Of a DNA stretch of 64,000 nucleotides, positions 26,418-35,343 are shown in pieces (position 1 is the stretch's first letter; every line of letters begins with the position of its first letter). A program made the position numbers and the translations under genes. The stretch is from contig JABWBH010000025.1 of NCBI GenBank assembly GCA_013360585.1, forward strand, positions 1 through 64,000, in the 5' to 3' direction. A model generated the notes under the pieces. It was not told the origin of the DNA. It saw only the letters and a list, made by a program, of their open reading frames with translations, and searched no databases. The stretch is from Phycisphaerae bacterium (GTDB lineage: Bacteria > Planctomycetota > Phycisphaerae > UBA1845).

Positions 26418-27776
26418 ATGACCGATGTCGGACTCCCCTTGTATCAGCAGGATCCCTGGCACATGCGCGGCGTGACGCGGCGCGAGATGCTTCGCGTCGG
26501 GTTCGTCGGCGCCGCGGGGCTGGCGCTGGGGGACTGGTTCGCGCTTCGCGCCGCCGCGGCTGCACCGGTCGGCGCCGCGCAGAACCCCTCGACGCCGCCG
26601 GCGCCCCCCTGCGACGGCGTCATTTACATCTTTCTCGAAGGTGGAATGAGCCACATCGACTCTTTCGACCCGAAGCCTTATGCCCCGATCGACATCCGCG
26701 GCGAACTCGGCACGATCGGAACCAACGTCGACGGCGTGCAGATCTCCGCGTTGTGGGGACACACCGCCCAGGTTGCCGACAAGATCGCGTTCATCCGCTC
26801 AATGACCCACGGCGAAGCCGCACATGAACGCGGCGCGCACAATATGTTGACCGGGTACAAGCCCAGCCCGGCCGTCACGTACCCCAGCCTCGGGTCGGTC
26901 GTCTCCTGCGAACTCGGCGTGCGCAACGACCTGCCCCCTTACATCTGCGTCCCGGACGACGGTGGCGGCTTCGGTTTCGCGCACACGGGTTATCTCAGCT
27001 CGGCGTTCGGACCTTTCTCGCTCGGCGCCGAGCCCTCGAACCAGCAGTTCGTCGTCCGCGACCTGAGTCTGCCCGGCGGGGTGGATGAGACCCGGATGGA
27101 CCGGCGCAAGGGCATGCTCGCCGCGGTTGACGCGCACTTCCGCAAGCTGGAGGACAGCGACGCGCTCGACGCGATGGATGCCTTTTACCAGCGCGCATAC
27201 AGCCTGATCAGCTCTCCGCGTGCCCGTGAGGCTTTCAATATTGCCGCTGAACCCGACGTGATCCGCGACGCTTACGGGCGCACGCCGATCGGGCAGCGTC
27301 TCCTGATGGCGCGGCGCCTGATCGAGGCCGGCGCTCGCTTTGTCACCGTCTTTTCGGGCGGCTGGGACATGCACGTGGACATCCACGGCGGAATGAGAGG
27401 CCTCGTCCCCCCGCTGGATCAGGGGTACGCCGCGCTTCTGCGCGACCTGGACCTGCGCGGACTGCTTCCGAAAACGCTGGTCGTCCTCGGCACTGAATTC
27501 GGACGCACAACGAAACTGAACAAAGATCGGGGACGGGATCACTGGCCGAAAGTGTTCAGCATCGCGGTGGCGGGCGGCGGAGTCCGCGGCGGGCAGGTCA
27601 TCGGCGAGTCCAACGCTTACGCCACCGAACCGAAGGATCGACCGGTATCGCCCGGCGACGTTGCGGCGACGATCTTCACGCAGCTCGGGGTCAACCCCGA
27701 CAAGGATCTGATGGCGCCGGGAGATCGCCCGATCCGCATCGTCCGCGACGGCCGGCCCATCGCCGGCCTGACCTGA
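26418..27776 (+). CDS. DUF1501 protein with Tat signal
   Basis: From the ATG at 26418 (AGGAGG seven bases upstream), 452 residues. The twin-arginine signal is RREMLRVGFVGAAGLALG. The DUF1501 core is alkaline-phosphatase/sulfatase-like: FLEGGMSHIDSFDPKP, MTHGEAAHERGAHNMLTG, FSGGWDMHVDIH and TEFGRTTKLNKDRGRDHWP contain the likely metal ligands. The enzymatic activity of the family is not established. DUF1501 genes are heavily amplified in planctomycetes, usually beside large secreted proteins as here. It diverges from the PPC gene over a 98-bp shared promoter region. Confidence 0.9.
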   Translation: MTDVGLPLYQQDPWHMRGVTRREMLRVGFVGAAGLALGDWFALRAAAAAPVGAAQNPSTPPAPPCDGVIYIFLEGGMSHIDSFDPKPYAPIDIRGELGTIGTNVDGVQISALWGHTAQVADKIAFIRSMTHGEAAHERGAHNMLTGYKPSPAVTYPSLGSVVSCELGVRNDLPPYICVPDDGGGFGFAHTGYLSSAFGPFSLGAEPSNQQFVVRDLSLPGGVDETRMDRRKGMLAAVDAHFRKLEDSDALDAMDAFYQRAYSLISSPRAREAFNIAAEPDVIRDAYGRTPIGQRLLMARRLIEAGARFVTVFSGGWDMHVDIHGGMRGLVPPLDQGYAALLRDLDLRGLLPKTLVVLGTEFGRTTKLNKDRGRDHWPKVFSIAVAGGGVRGGQVIGESNAYATEPKDRPVSPGDVAATIFTQLGVNPDKDLMAPGDRPIRIVRDGRPIAGLT

Positions 27777-27786
27777 TCCCCGCGGA

Positions 27787-29076
27787 TTACGCGCGGACTT
27801 CTTCAGCCTCCTGCCCCGACTCGTCCGGCAGGCGGATCCGGAGGCGCGACACCTTCCGCGCGTCGCCGTCCACGACCTCGAACGCGATGCCGTCGTGGCG
27901 ACACAAATCCCCGACGCCCGGGATCCGCCCCAGCGACGACGATATGAATCCGCCGATCGTCTCGTAATATTCGCTCTCGGGAATGTTGATGCGCAGCTCC
28001 TCGTTGACTTCCTCAATGCTCATTCGGGCGTCCACGTCGTACGTGCGCGGATCGATCTGAACGACTGGGCGCGCCTCGGGCTGCTCATGTTCGTCCGAGA
28101 TGTCGCCGACCAGCTCCTCGATGATGTCCTCGATCGTAACCAGCCCCGCCGTCCCCCCGTATTCGTCCAACACGACGGCCAGATGGATCTTCTGCTGCTG
28201 AAACTCGTGCAACAGATCCCGGACGCGCTTCGTCTCCGGCACAAAAAGCGGCGTCCGCAGTCCCGCCCGAAGATCGAAGTTCGGAACGCCGTCGATCTGC
28301 AGCAGATCCTTCGCGTACAACACGCCCACGACGCGGTCGATCGTCTCCTCATACACGGGAATGCGCGAGTGACCGTGTTCGCGGATCGTCCGCCGCACAT
28401 CCTCCAACGTCGCATCCACGGGAACCGCCACAATATCCGTCCGCGGCGTCATGATCTCGTTGACGTGAAGGTTGCGCAGCTCGATCACCGACTCGATCAT
28501 CTCGCGTTCGTCCTGGCTGACCGCGCCCTGGCGCTCCCCCTCGCTGACCACGCCGAGAATCTCACGCTCCACGTCGACGGTCTGGCTGCTTTCTTCGTCG
28601 CTGACTCCCGCGAGCCGACGCACCAGCGGATCGAACATGCCCAGCACCCACAGCAACGGGAACAACACAATGCGCACCGCCTGAAGCACCGGCGCACAGC
28701 GCAAAATCAGCGTCTCTCCCGCATAACGCTCGATCCCCGCCGGAATCGCCAGGGCGAAAACCGCGCAAAGCAGGATCGTCACCAGGAAAGCCCACGCCGA
28801 ACGCGTCCGATCCGATCCGAACTGCGTCTCCTCAAGAAACGCAAGGACGATCAGCACCAGGACAAGGATCGCGCCGATGCGCAGTAGCCCCGTCGCCTGA
28901 AGAAACTGCTGCCGGGAGGCGTACAACTGGCTGAGACGCTCTTCATGCGCGGACCCCTCCATCTCGCCCGCCAGCCGCGCCAGCGACGTGCGCAAGGCGA
29001 GGTTCGCCGCCGCCGCCAACGTCAGCAGCAGCACATCCGCCGAACCCCAGAGCATCAATTCCAACCAGTGAGGCAT
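27787..29076 (-). CDS. CorC/HlyC-type CBS-domain membrane protein
   Basis: From the ATG at 29076, 429 residues. An N-terminal membrane region (about 5-160) has three or four helices and resembles the CNNM/DUF21 transporter domain. A CBS pair follows, with [39 protein letters not shown] and [16 protein letters not shown] CorC/HlyC C-terminal domain ends the protein. Family members affect magnesium or other cation export. The conserved placement after phoH and ybeY matches the phoH-ybeY-corC cluster of many bacteria. It may be in the same transcript, 46 bases after ybeY. Confidence 0.9.
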   Translation of the reverse strand: MPHWLELMLWGSADVLLLTLAAAANLALRTSLARLAGEMEGSAHEERLSQLYASRQQFLQATGLLRIGAILVLVLIVLAFLEETQFGSDRTRSAWAFLVTILLCAVFALAIPAGIERYAGETLILRCAPVLQAVRIVLFPLLWVLGMFDPLVRRLAGVSDEESSQTVDVEREILGVVSEGERQGAVSQDEREMIESVIELRNLHVNEIMTPRTDIVAVPVDATLEDVRRTIREHGHSRIPVYEETIDRVVGVLYAKDLLQIDGVPNFDLRAGLRTPLFVPETKRVRDLLHEFQQQKIHLAVVLDEYGGTAGLVTIEDIIEELVGDISDEHEQPEARPVVQIDPRTYDVDARMSIEEVNEELRINIPESEYYETIGGFISSSLGRIPGVGDLCRHDGIAFEVVDGDARKVSRLRIRLPDESGQEAEEVRA

Positions 29077-29122
29077 CGTGTCCACCCATCGCGACCCCGG
29101 ACCCCCGGCGTCGCTCGGATTC

Positions 29123-29701
29123 TTACGCCAACCTCCCCGCACCCACGCCGCCCAGCACGGAGTCGCCTCGCGCCCGCTCCGGTCCGGAGGCGCCGGATTC
29201 CTCGCGATCCTCGCCCTCCTTCGGAGCAATCCGCGCCAGTCCGCACGCCTCCAGGGCGTCGTCCGCCCGCGCATGCATGAGGCGAGCCTCCTCCTCCGTC
29301 CCGTCATCCAGACCGAGAAGATGCAGCGCGCCGTGAGCGGCGTACAACGCCAGCTCAACCGCCGGATCATGACCGCGCCGCCGCGCCTCCCGCAGCGCCG
29401 TGTCCAGCGAGATCACGATCTCACCCTCCACCTCGCCCCCGCGGCCTTCCGAAAGATCGAAGGACAGAACGTCGGTCGCGCCCTCATGTTGAAGGAAACG
29501 CTCATTCAGATCAGCGATGTGCTGATCGTCCACCAGCGCCACGTGAATGTTCGCCGCGCGGCATCCGTGGCGGCGAAGGACTTCGCGCACGACGCGCAGA
29601 ACCTGCTCGCGCGAATGCAGATCGCTCGTCGGCATCGCGCTTAAGCTCAGTTGGTAAGGCGGCTCCTCGTCCATCGACGTCGCTTCCGGACCGAAACTCA
29701 C
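29123..29701 (-). CDS. ybeY: Endoribonuclease YbeY
   Basis: A 192-residue rRNA maturation endonuclease. The GTG at 29701 overlaps the pgpH stop as GTGA; an ATG at 29674 is an alternative start. The zinc motif reads HGALHLLGLDD where E. coli-type members have a third histidine (GYDH), so the last ligand position is aspartate. Such DD variants are known to me in planctomycete-like proteins. The core TDVLSFDLSEG segment is present. It acts in 16S rRNA 3' end processing and 70S quality control. A C-terminal tail of about 40 residues is an extension. Confidence 0.92.
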   Translation of the reverse strand: MSFGPEATSMDEEPPYQLSLSAMPTSDLHSREQVLRVVREVLRRHGCRAANIHVALVDDQHIADLNERFLQHEGATDVLSFDLSEGRGGEVEGEIVISLDTALREARRRGHDPAVELALYAAHGALHLLGLDDGTEEEARLMHARADDALEACGLARIAPKEGEDREESGASGPERARGDSVLGGVGAGRLA

Positions 29702-32025
29702 ACCGCCGCGGGTTTCGGTTGCGGCGGAGCTTCACGCCGCCCGCCGCCCTCGCCCGCCTTCGGGTACGCCACCCGCCCGTGATAAAGACTGCACAACGCC
29801 TTCACCAGCGCCTGCTCGACCTTGTGCAGGTCCGCCAGCGTGATTTCGCAGGCGTCGAACTGCCCGTCGTTAAGTCGGTCCATCAGGATCGAGTGTACGA
29901 CGTTCTCGATCCGGCCCGGCGCCGGATCGCGGAGCGAACGCACCGCCCCTTCGACCCCGTCGCACAGCATCAGCACCGCCGTCTCCCGCGTTCGAGGCTT
30001 CGGTCCCGGATACCGGAACTCCGCCTCCGGAACCCCCCGGTCATGACGCCCCGTCGCGATCGACGGCTGTCGCTCCGCGGCAACGTTGTGAAAGTACCGC
30101 ACCAGCGTCGTCCCGTGATGCTCGCGGATGAAGGGGATTAACGCGGGCGGAAGGCGGTACTCCCGCGCAAGTTCAACCCCGTCCTTCACGTGCGCCAGGA
30201 TGATCAGCAGGCTCATCTTCGGCGCCAGCGTTGAATGAAGGTTGATCTGCGCCGTCTGATTCTCGGTGAAGTACTCCGGTTTCAGAATCTTTCCCACGTC
30301 GTGATACAGCGCCCCGACCGAAGCGAGCAGGTCATCTGCGCCGATCGCCTGGCACGCCTCCTCCGCCAGCTTGCTCACCGTCAAACTGTGCTGGTATGTC
30401 CCCGGCGCCTCCCGCGCCAGCAGTTGCAGCAGCGGCTGCCGTGAATCCCGCCACTGCATCAGCATCAGCGGCGTCGCCAGCCGGAAAAAACCCTCCGCAA
30501 AGGGCAGCACGCCCGACACAAAGAACGCCGCCCCCAACGAACACGCCGCCCCCCAGCCCGCCGACTGAAGCGCGAACGCCAGCGACTCCCCCCCAACCAG
30601 ATCCCCTGATATCCCCGCCAGCGGCGCCGCCACCGCCGTCACTAACCCCGCCGTCAGAATCCGCGTCCGAGCCCGGATCGCGCTCAATTGAAACGCCATC
30701 ACGCTCGACGCCGTCGCCATCGTCAGCAGCAACGTCAGCGACTCCCGCGACACCAGCACGACGATCACGCACAGAATGCTCATCGCCCCGATCGCCAGCC
30801 GCGACGGGAAAAAAATCGCAAACGCGCTCGCGCATACCAGCGCCGGCGCCAACGTCAGCTCCCGATAATCCGGCCACTGCACCGACAGCAATCGCGCGCT
30901 GATCAACGTGCAAAGCACCAGCAGAGAGAACGCCCAGCACTTCGTCCGCGACTCCAGCATCCGCGGATGATGTTGCGCCAGGTACACCACCAGTCCGATC
31001 GCCACCAGCGCCACCAGCGTCAACCGTCCCGCCGTCTGAAGCCGCGCTTCATTCCGCTCCGCCGCAGCCCCCGGCGCCTCCGAACGCAGATACCCAGCCC
31101 ACGCCTCGCGATGCGCCTCGAGAAGCTCCTTCTCCCGCGTCGTCAAAACGCTTGATCGGACACCCGCCGCGGGAACCACGAACGCCTCTCCGCGCTTACA
31201 CGCGAACCGCGCCTCCGGAATACGGTCGACCGCCAGACCCATCTCCCGAAGCGTCCGATCCGCCTCGTAGCGAAGCGTCGGTGCGGACGTCAGCCGCTCC
31301 TGGATCAGCGCCGTCGCCGCAGGCCGCAGCGCCTCCGACAGACACGCCGCCGCCGATTCCGAAAGCTTCCGAACCTTCTCCGGCTCCTCCAGCGCCGCCA
31401 CCTTGTCCAGCGGAACGACGCGGGACTCCTGCGCTTCCGTCGATCCGCCGTGAACGATGATCCAGTCCGCCGTCGAACGCGGATCACGCGGCTCTCGCGC
31501 CACGTCGCGCGCCGTATACGCCGTCAGCAACGCCGCACTCAACGCATCCAGCTCCGCCTGGATCACCTCCGGCGTCTGCCCCGACGTGAATGCCTTCACC
31601 CGCTCGTACGCCGCGCCATCGACGACCTTCAGCGCCCCGTCCGCAGCATGAAGCGCGTCCAGCGACACCTGTTCCGCCGCACCCTGCATCAACGCCCGAA
31701 GACTCGCCACCACGCGATGCCCGGCCGCCGGATCGAACGCGTAATGACTGGGGGCGCCCTCCCGCGCTTTCCGCCTCTCGAACTCCGTCGTCGTCGGATC
31801 CGGAACGTCGAAATCCACCCGGGCGAGGACGGGCGACTGAATTCGCTGACCCAGCCGATACGGCAGAGGCTCGGGCCCGTAAAGACTCACCCCGCAGGCG
31901 CCCAGCGCCAGCACAATCCCCAGGCGAGTCGCGCGACCCGTCAGAACACGCAACCACGCTGGTCCGCTCGTCGACCCTCCGACGCGCAGCCGCTTGTCAA
32001 TCTGGATTCGCCGGACCTTCGCCAT
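29698..32025 (-). CDS. pgpH: PgpH-type 7TM-HD c-di-AMP phosphodiesterase
   Basis: From the ATG at 32025, 775 residues. An N-terminal helix is followed by a large extracytoplasmic 7TMR-HDED-like domain (about 50-330), then seven membrane helices (about 335-540) and a cytoplasmic HD domain. The HD signature is visible as EAPGTYQHSLTVSKLAEEA, ALYHDVGKILKPEYF and IREHHGT. PgpH degrades c-di-AMP, linking this messenger to membrane or turgor sensing. It lies between phoH and ybeY, a conserved order, and overlaps ybeY. No diadenylate cyclase gene is in the window. The 5' end is uncertain. Confidence 0.92.
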   Translation of the reverse strand: MAKVRRIQIDKRLRVGGSTSGPAWLRVLTGRATRLGIVLALGACGVSLYGPEPLPYRLGQRIQSPVLARVDFDVPDPTTTEFERRKAREGAPSHYAFDPAAGHRVVASLRALMQGAAEQVSLDALHAADGALKVVDGAAYERVKAFTSGQTPEVIQAELDALSAALLTAYTARDVAREPRDPRSTADWIIVHGGSTEAQESRVVPLDKVAALEEPEKVRKLSESAAACLSEALRPAATALIQERLTSAPTLRYEADRTLREMGLAVDRIPEARFACKRGEAFVVPAAGVRSSVLTTREKELLEAHREAWAGYLRSEAPGAAAERNEARLQTAGRLTLVALVAIGLVVYLAQHHPRMLESRTKCWAFSLLVLCTLISARLLSVQWPDYRELTLAPALVCASAFAIFFPSRLAIGAMSILCVIVVLVSRESLTLLLTMATASSVMAFQLSAIRARTRILTAGLVTAVAAPLAGISGDLVGGESLAFALQSAGWGAACSLGAAFFVSGVLPFAEGFFRLATPLMLMQWRDSRQPLLQLLAREAPGTYQHSLTVSKLAEEACQAIGADDLLASVGALYHDVGKILKPEYFTENQTAQINLHSTLAPKMSLLIILAHVKDGVELAREYRLPPALIPFIREHHGTTLVRYFHNVAAERQPSIATGRHDRGVPEAEFRYPGPKPRTRETAVLMLCDGVEGAVRSLRDPAPGRIENVVHSILMDRLNDGQFDACEITLADLHKVEQALVKALCSLYHGRVAYPKAGEGGGRREAPPQPKPAAV

Positions 32026-32119
32026 CTCCCTGCATTCCTGCCTGCCTGCGATCCTCCACCCGATGCTCCGTCGCAACGCCTGCGCTCCCGCGCCGCTCAA
32101 CGCTTTCGCGCGGTCGAGG

Positions 32120-33088
32120 TCATCCGCGCGGTTGCATCATGTTTCCGTATGCATCCACGATCTGCTGCACCAGCGGATGCCGCACAATATCCACCTCCGT
32201 CAACCGCACGATCGCCACGCCGGGCGTCTGACCCAGCCGCTTCACCGCGTCCGTCAGCCCGCTCTGACGATCGGACTCCAGATCCACCTGCGTGTCGTCC
32301 CCCGTCGCAATCATCTTGCTCCCGTTACCCAGGCGCGTCAGGAACATCAGCATCTGACGCACCGTCGCGTTCTGCGCTTCATCGAGAATCACCGCCGCGT
32401 GATTCAGCGTCCGCCCGCGCATGAACGCCAGCGGCACGATCTCGATGATGTCGTTCTTGATGAAGTTCCGGACCTGCTCAAAGGGCATCATGTCGTGCAT
32501 CGCGTCGAACAGCGGGCGCAGATAAGGATTCACCTTCGCCTGAAGGTCGCCCGGCAGATACCCGAGCTTCTCCCCCGCCTCCACCGCCGGACGAACCAGC
32601 ACGATCGACCGGATCAAGCCCTCCTTCAGCATCGACACCGCCACCGCCACCGCCAGATAGGTCTTTCCCGTACCGGCCGGCCCAAGACAGATCGTCAGGT
32701 CATGATTCCGGATCGCATTGACGTACGCCTCCTGCCCGGCGGTTCGAGGCGTAACATGAGCCGACGCCAGATAGACGCGCAGCGACGAAGACCCCGACTC
32801 CGGGCGACGAACGTCCACCCGGCGGATCGCGTCCACCACATGCTCATCATCCAGAAGGGGGGAGCTTCGAAGTCGCGTTTGAAGCTCTTCAAGAACCGAC
32901 CGTGCGCGGTCCACCGCGTCCGCGTCGCCGCTGATCCGCACATGATCGTCACGGGCGCTGATGCGGACGTCGAACGCCGTGCGGATCCGACGCAGGTGAC
33001 GGTCCGCAGGACCGTACAACGCGCCGCGATGACGGGGGTCGCCGATCGTCAACGTCAGCTCAACCGTTTCTACGTCGCCCATGCTCAT
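32120..33088 (-). CDS. phoH: PhoH family ATPase
   Basis: A 322-residue protein with an N-terminal KH-like RNA-binding region (about 20-75) and a PhoH ATPase domain. Walker A is GPAGTGKTYLAV and Walker B is AVILDEAQNAT; SKMIATGDDTQVDLE follows. It probably acts as an RNA helicase or nuclease accessory together with YbeY. It precedes pgpH and ybeY on the same strand, a long-conserved cluster. The ATG start is followed by another ATG two codons later. Confidence 0.95.
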   Translation of the reverse strand: MSMGDVETVELTLTIGDPRHRGALYGPADRHLRRIRTAFDVRISARDDHVRISGDADAVDRARSVLEELQTRLRSSPLLDDEHVVDAIRRVDVRRPESGSSSLRVYLASAHVTPRTAGQEAYVNAIRNHDLTICLGPAGTGKTYLAVAVAVSMLKEGLIRSIVLVRPAVEAGEKLGYLPGDLQAKVNPYLRPLFDAMHDMMPFEQVRNFIKNDIIEIVPLAFMRGRTLNHAAVILDEAQNATVRQMLMFLTRLGNGSKMIATGDDTQVDLESDRQSGLTDAVKRLGQTPGVAIVRLTEVDIVRHPLVQQIVDAYGNMMQPRG

Positions 33089-33165
33089 CCGCCGGCGCCT
33101 CCCGCGACGCCGGCTTTGCCGACTCCTTCATATTCCGGACAGCCGCCGAAGCCTCACGCGGCTCG

Positions 33166-34170
33166 TCAAAGCACGCCCCACGCCTCCCGCAGCAGGAACC
33201 ACGCTACCGGCAATGCGCCGCAGGGACTGTCCAGCAGGTCAAGTATACCCCCGTAAGTCGGGATATGAGAAGCCGAGTCTTTGACACCACCTTCGCGTTT
33301 AATGCAAGACTCAAATAAATCACCCAACAATGCAAAACACGCCAGAACTGCCCCCAGTACACCGGCCCGAATATATCCAAGGCGATCAAACACCCCGAAC
33401 ACTTCGTCAACCAACGCACCGATCGACTCGGCCTCGCTTTCCCACAGCCCTCCGGCGATCGCACCCAGCATCCGCGCCGTGGCGACGAGACCCAGCGCGA
33501 ACCCGGCGCTTAAAACCACGCCCCCGATCGTTCCCTCCCACGATTTCGACGGGCTGATCTCCGGGATAAGCTTGTGACGCCCGAAAGCGCTTCCGACCAG
33601 GTAACCCCCGATGTCAGATCCCTTGATCATCAGGATCACGAACAACAGCGTCCACGCCCCCCGCCCGGGGTCCACATCCCACCCACACCTTAATTGAAGA
33701 CCGAACGACGGAAGAAGCCCCAGATACAGAATCATCAGCAGCGTCGAACCCGCGTCGCGCAGCGTTCGCGACGGATCACGACGACGCACCTGGAGCCACA
33801 TCGTGCCCACCGTGGCCAGCCCGAGCAGCACGAACTGACCAACGATCCCTTCTCGATGCTGCGGCGCGTACCCCAACCAGCCCGTCGGCGCGATCCACGG
33901 CTGCAACATCAGCAGAACGATCATCGCGTATGCCCACCGTGCGTGCGGACGGCAGCCCGCCCCAGTCAGGATGCGCCGCAACTCCGCCGCCGCAGCCAGC
34001 GTCAACCCGATGAAGGTCAGCGGGATCACGCTCCCGTGGCGCACCAGCGCCGCAAGCGCCGGCCACGTGGATTCCGCCTGCGCCGCCGCCGCATCGACCG
34101 CCGTCAGGGTGATCAGAAAAAGGATCGCGATCGCGCCGTAGGTGATCCGCTGGACGGCGTGGGAGGTCAT
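33166..34170 (-). CDS. cdsA: Phosphatidate cytidylyltransferase
   Basis: A 334-residue membrane protein with about eight helices that makes CDP-diacylglycerol from phosphatidate and CTP. The family region is visible: SPSKSWEGTIGG, then ALLGDLFESCIKREGGVKDSAS. The C-terminal signature normally reads PGHGGxLDRxDS, but here it is PTYGGILDLLDS, so the histidine and arginine are replaced. The catalytic aspartates are kept. It lies 15 bases after rsgA. Variants of this kind may be typical of the lineage. Confidence 0.9.
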   Translation of the reverse strand: MTSHAVQRITYGAIAILFLITLTAVDAAAAQAESTWPALAALVRHGSVIPLTFIGLTLAAAAELRRILTGAGCRPHARWAYAMIVLLMLQPWIAPTGWLGYAPQHREGIVGQFVLLGLATVGTMWLQVRRRDPSRTLRDAGSTLLMILYLGLLPSFGLQLRCGWDVDPGRGAWTLLFVILMIKGSDIGGYLVGSAFGRHKLIPEISPSKSWEGTIGGVVLSAGFALGLVATARMLGAIAGGLWESEAESIGALVDEVFGVFDRLGYIRAGVLGAVLACFALLGDLFESCIKREGGVKDSASHIPTYGGILDLLDSPCGALPVAWFLLREAWGVL

Positions 34171-34185
34171 GCCGCGGGGCTCCGC

Positions 34186-35328
34186 TCAGTCGTAGACCGG
34201 CTCGTGCGCCGGATCCGTGAAAAGACGCACGTAACTCTCATACCGATCAGGGTGGATCTCCCCCCGCTCAACCGCGTCGCGCACCGCGCAGTCCGACTCA
34301 TGCACGTGCGTGCAATCCGGAAACCGGCAATTCGGCACAAACCGGATGAACTCCACGAAAAATCGCTCAAGCTCGTACTTCCCGATCAGCGTGACGTCCA
34401 GCGTCCGGACCCCGGGAGTGTCCACGATGACGCCGCCGCCGTCGAGAGGGATCAGCCGCGCGTTCGTCGTCGTATGACGCCCCTTCCCCCACCGCCGGTC
34501 CAGCTCCCCGACGCGCAGGTCCAGCCCCGGTTGGATCGCGTTCAGAAGCGCGGTCTTCCCGACCCCGCTTTGACCCACGATGACGGACGATCGCCTGGTC
34601 AGAACCTCACGCAGCGCCTCGATCCCGTCGCCGCGGACCGCGCTGGTTGCCAGCGCCGCGTACCCCAGCGTCCGGTAGCGATCGAGGACATCCGCCGCTC
34701 CCGGATCCAGGTCCACCTTGTTGAGGCAGACGACAGGGACGATCCCCCCTTTCAACGCCGCGACGATGTAACGGTCGATCAAGTGCGGTTTCGGCGGCGG
34801 CAGACCCGCGGACACGACGATCACCGCCCGGTCGACGTTGGCCGCCACCGTGTGCAGGCGGTTCATCACGCGCCGCGTCAACTCGCTGGTCCGGGGCTCG
34901 ACATGTTCGATCAGGCCTTCCGACGGCGCGGACTCGTCGCCCGCCGCCGCCCGGAAAAGCACGCGATCTCCGACCGCCAGCGGACTGCGCGCCTCGATCA
35001 GCCGTGTCTTCAGGACGCGGCGCATCCGGCAGCGCCACAACCGCCCGTCCGCCTCGACCTCGTTGAACCCTCCGAGGATCGACAGAACCACCCCGTGGAT
35101 CAGTTCCCCCGACGGTTCGTCGCCGACGATGATCGTCCGCTTTCGGGACAGCGCGCCCTTCGCGCGCACCGACTCGACCTTATGCGTCTCGACGTCGCCG
35201 CCTTCAGCCTCCGACGCCCGCTTCGTCCAGTCCTTGACCCGGCCCGGACGGCTTCGGTTGCGCCGGAACGAGACGCGGACCTTGCGACCTTTCGGAGAAT
35301 CAGGCTTGCCCGGCGTCTCGTCGCTCAT
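34186..35328 (-). CDS. rsgA: Ribosome small subunit-dependent GTPase A
   Basis: A 380-residue circularly permuted GTPase for 30S maturation, from the ATG at 35328 (a GTG lies one codon upstream). The OB-fold N-terminus has a basic leader (SFRRNRSRPGR). The G motifs are in permuted order: LNKVDL (G4), then GQSGVGKTALLNAI (G1) and DTPGVR (G3). The zinc finger is CRFPDCTHVHESDC. It starts 15 bases after a secreted protease gene and precedes cdsA. Confidence 0.95.
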   Translation of the reverse strand: MSDETPGKPDSPKGRKVRVSFRRNRSRPGRVKDWTKRASEAEGGDVETHKVESVRAKGALSRKRTIIVGDEPSGELIHGVVLSILGGFNEVEADGRLWRCRMRRVLKTRLIEARSPLAVGDRVLFRAAAGDESAPSEGLIEHVEPRTSELTRRVMNRLHTVAANVDRAVIVVSAGLPPPKPHLIDRYIVAALKGGIVPVVCLNKVDLDPGAADVLDRYRTLGYAALATSAVRGDGIEALREVLTRRSSVIVGQSGVGKTALLNAIQPGLDLRVGELDRRWGKGRHTTTNARLIPLDGGGVIVDTPGVRTLDVTLIGKYELERFFVEFIRFVPNCRFPDCTHVHESDCAVRDAVERGEIHPDRYESYVRLFTDPAHEPVYD

Positions 35329-35343
35329 CACGCCCGCAATGTC

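Noticed and set aside
29640-29672. Possible tRNA-like D-loop text (GCTCAGTTGGTAAG)
   Set aside because: It lies within ybeY coding sequence; no matching acceptor, anticodon or T arm was found.
33091-33115. Hairpin between phoH and cdsA as a terminator
   Set aside because: GC-rich stem without a T run, between genes likely to be co-transcribed.
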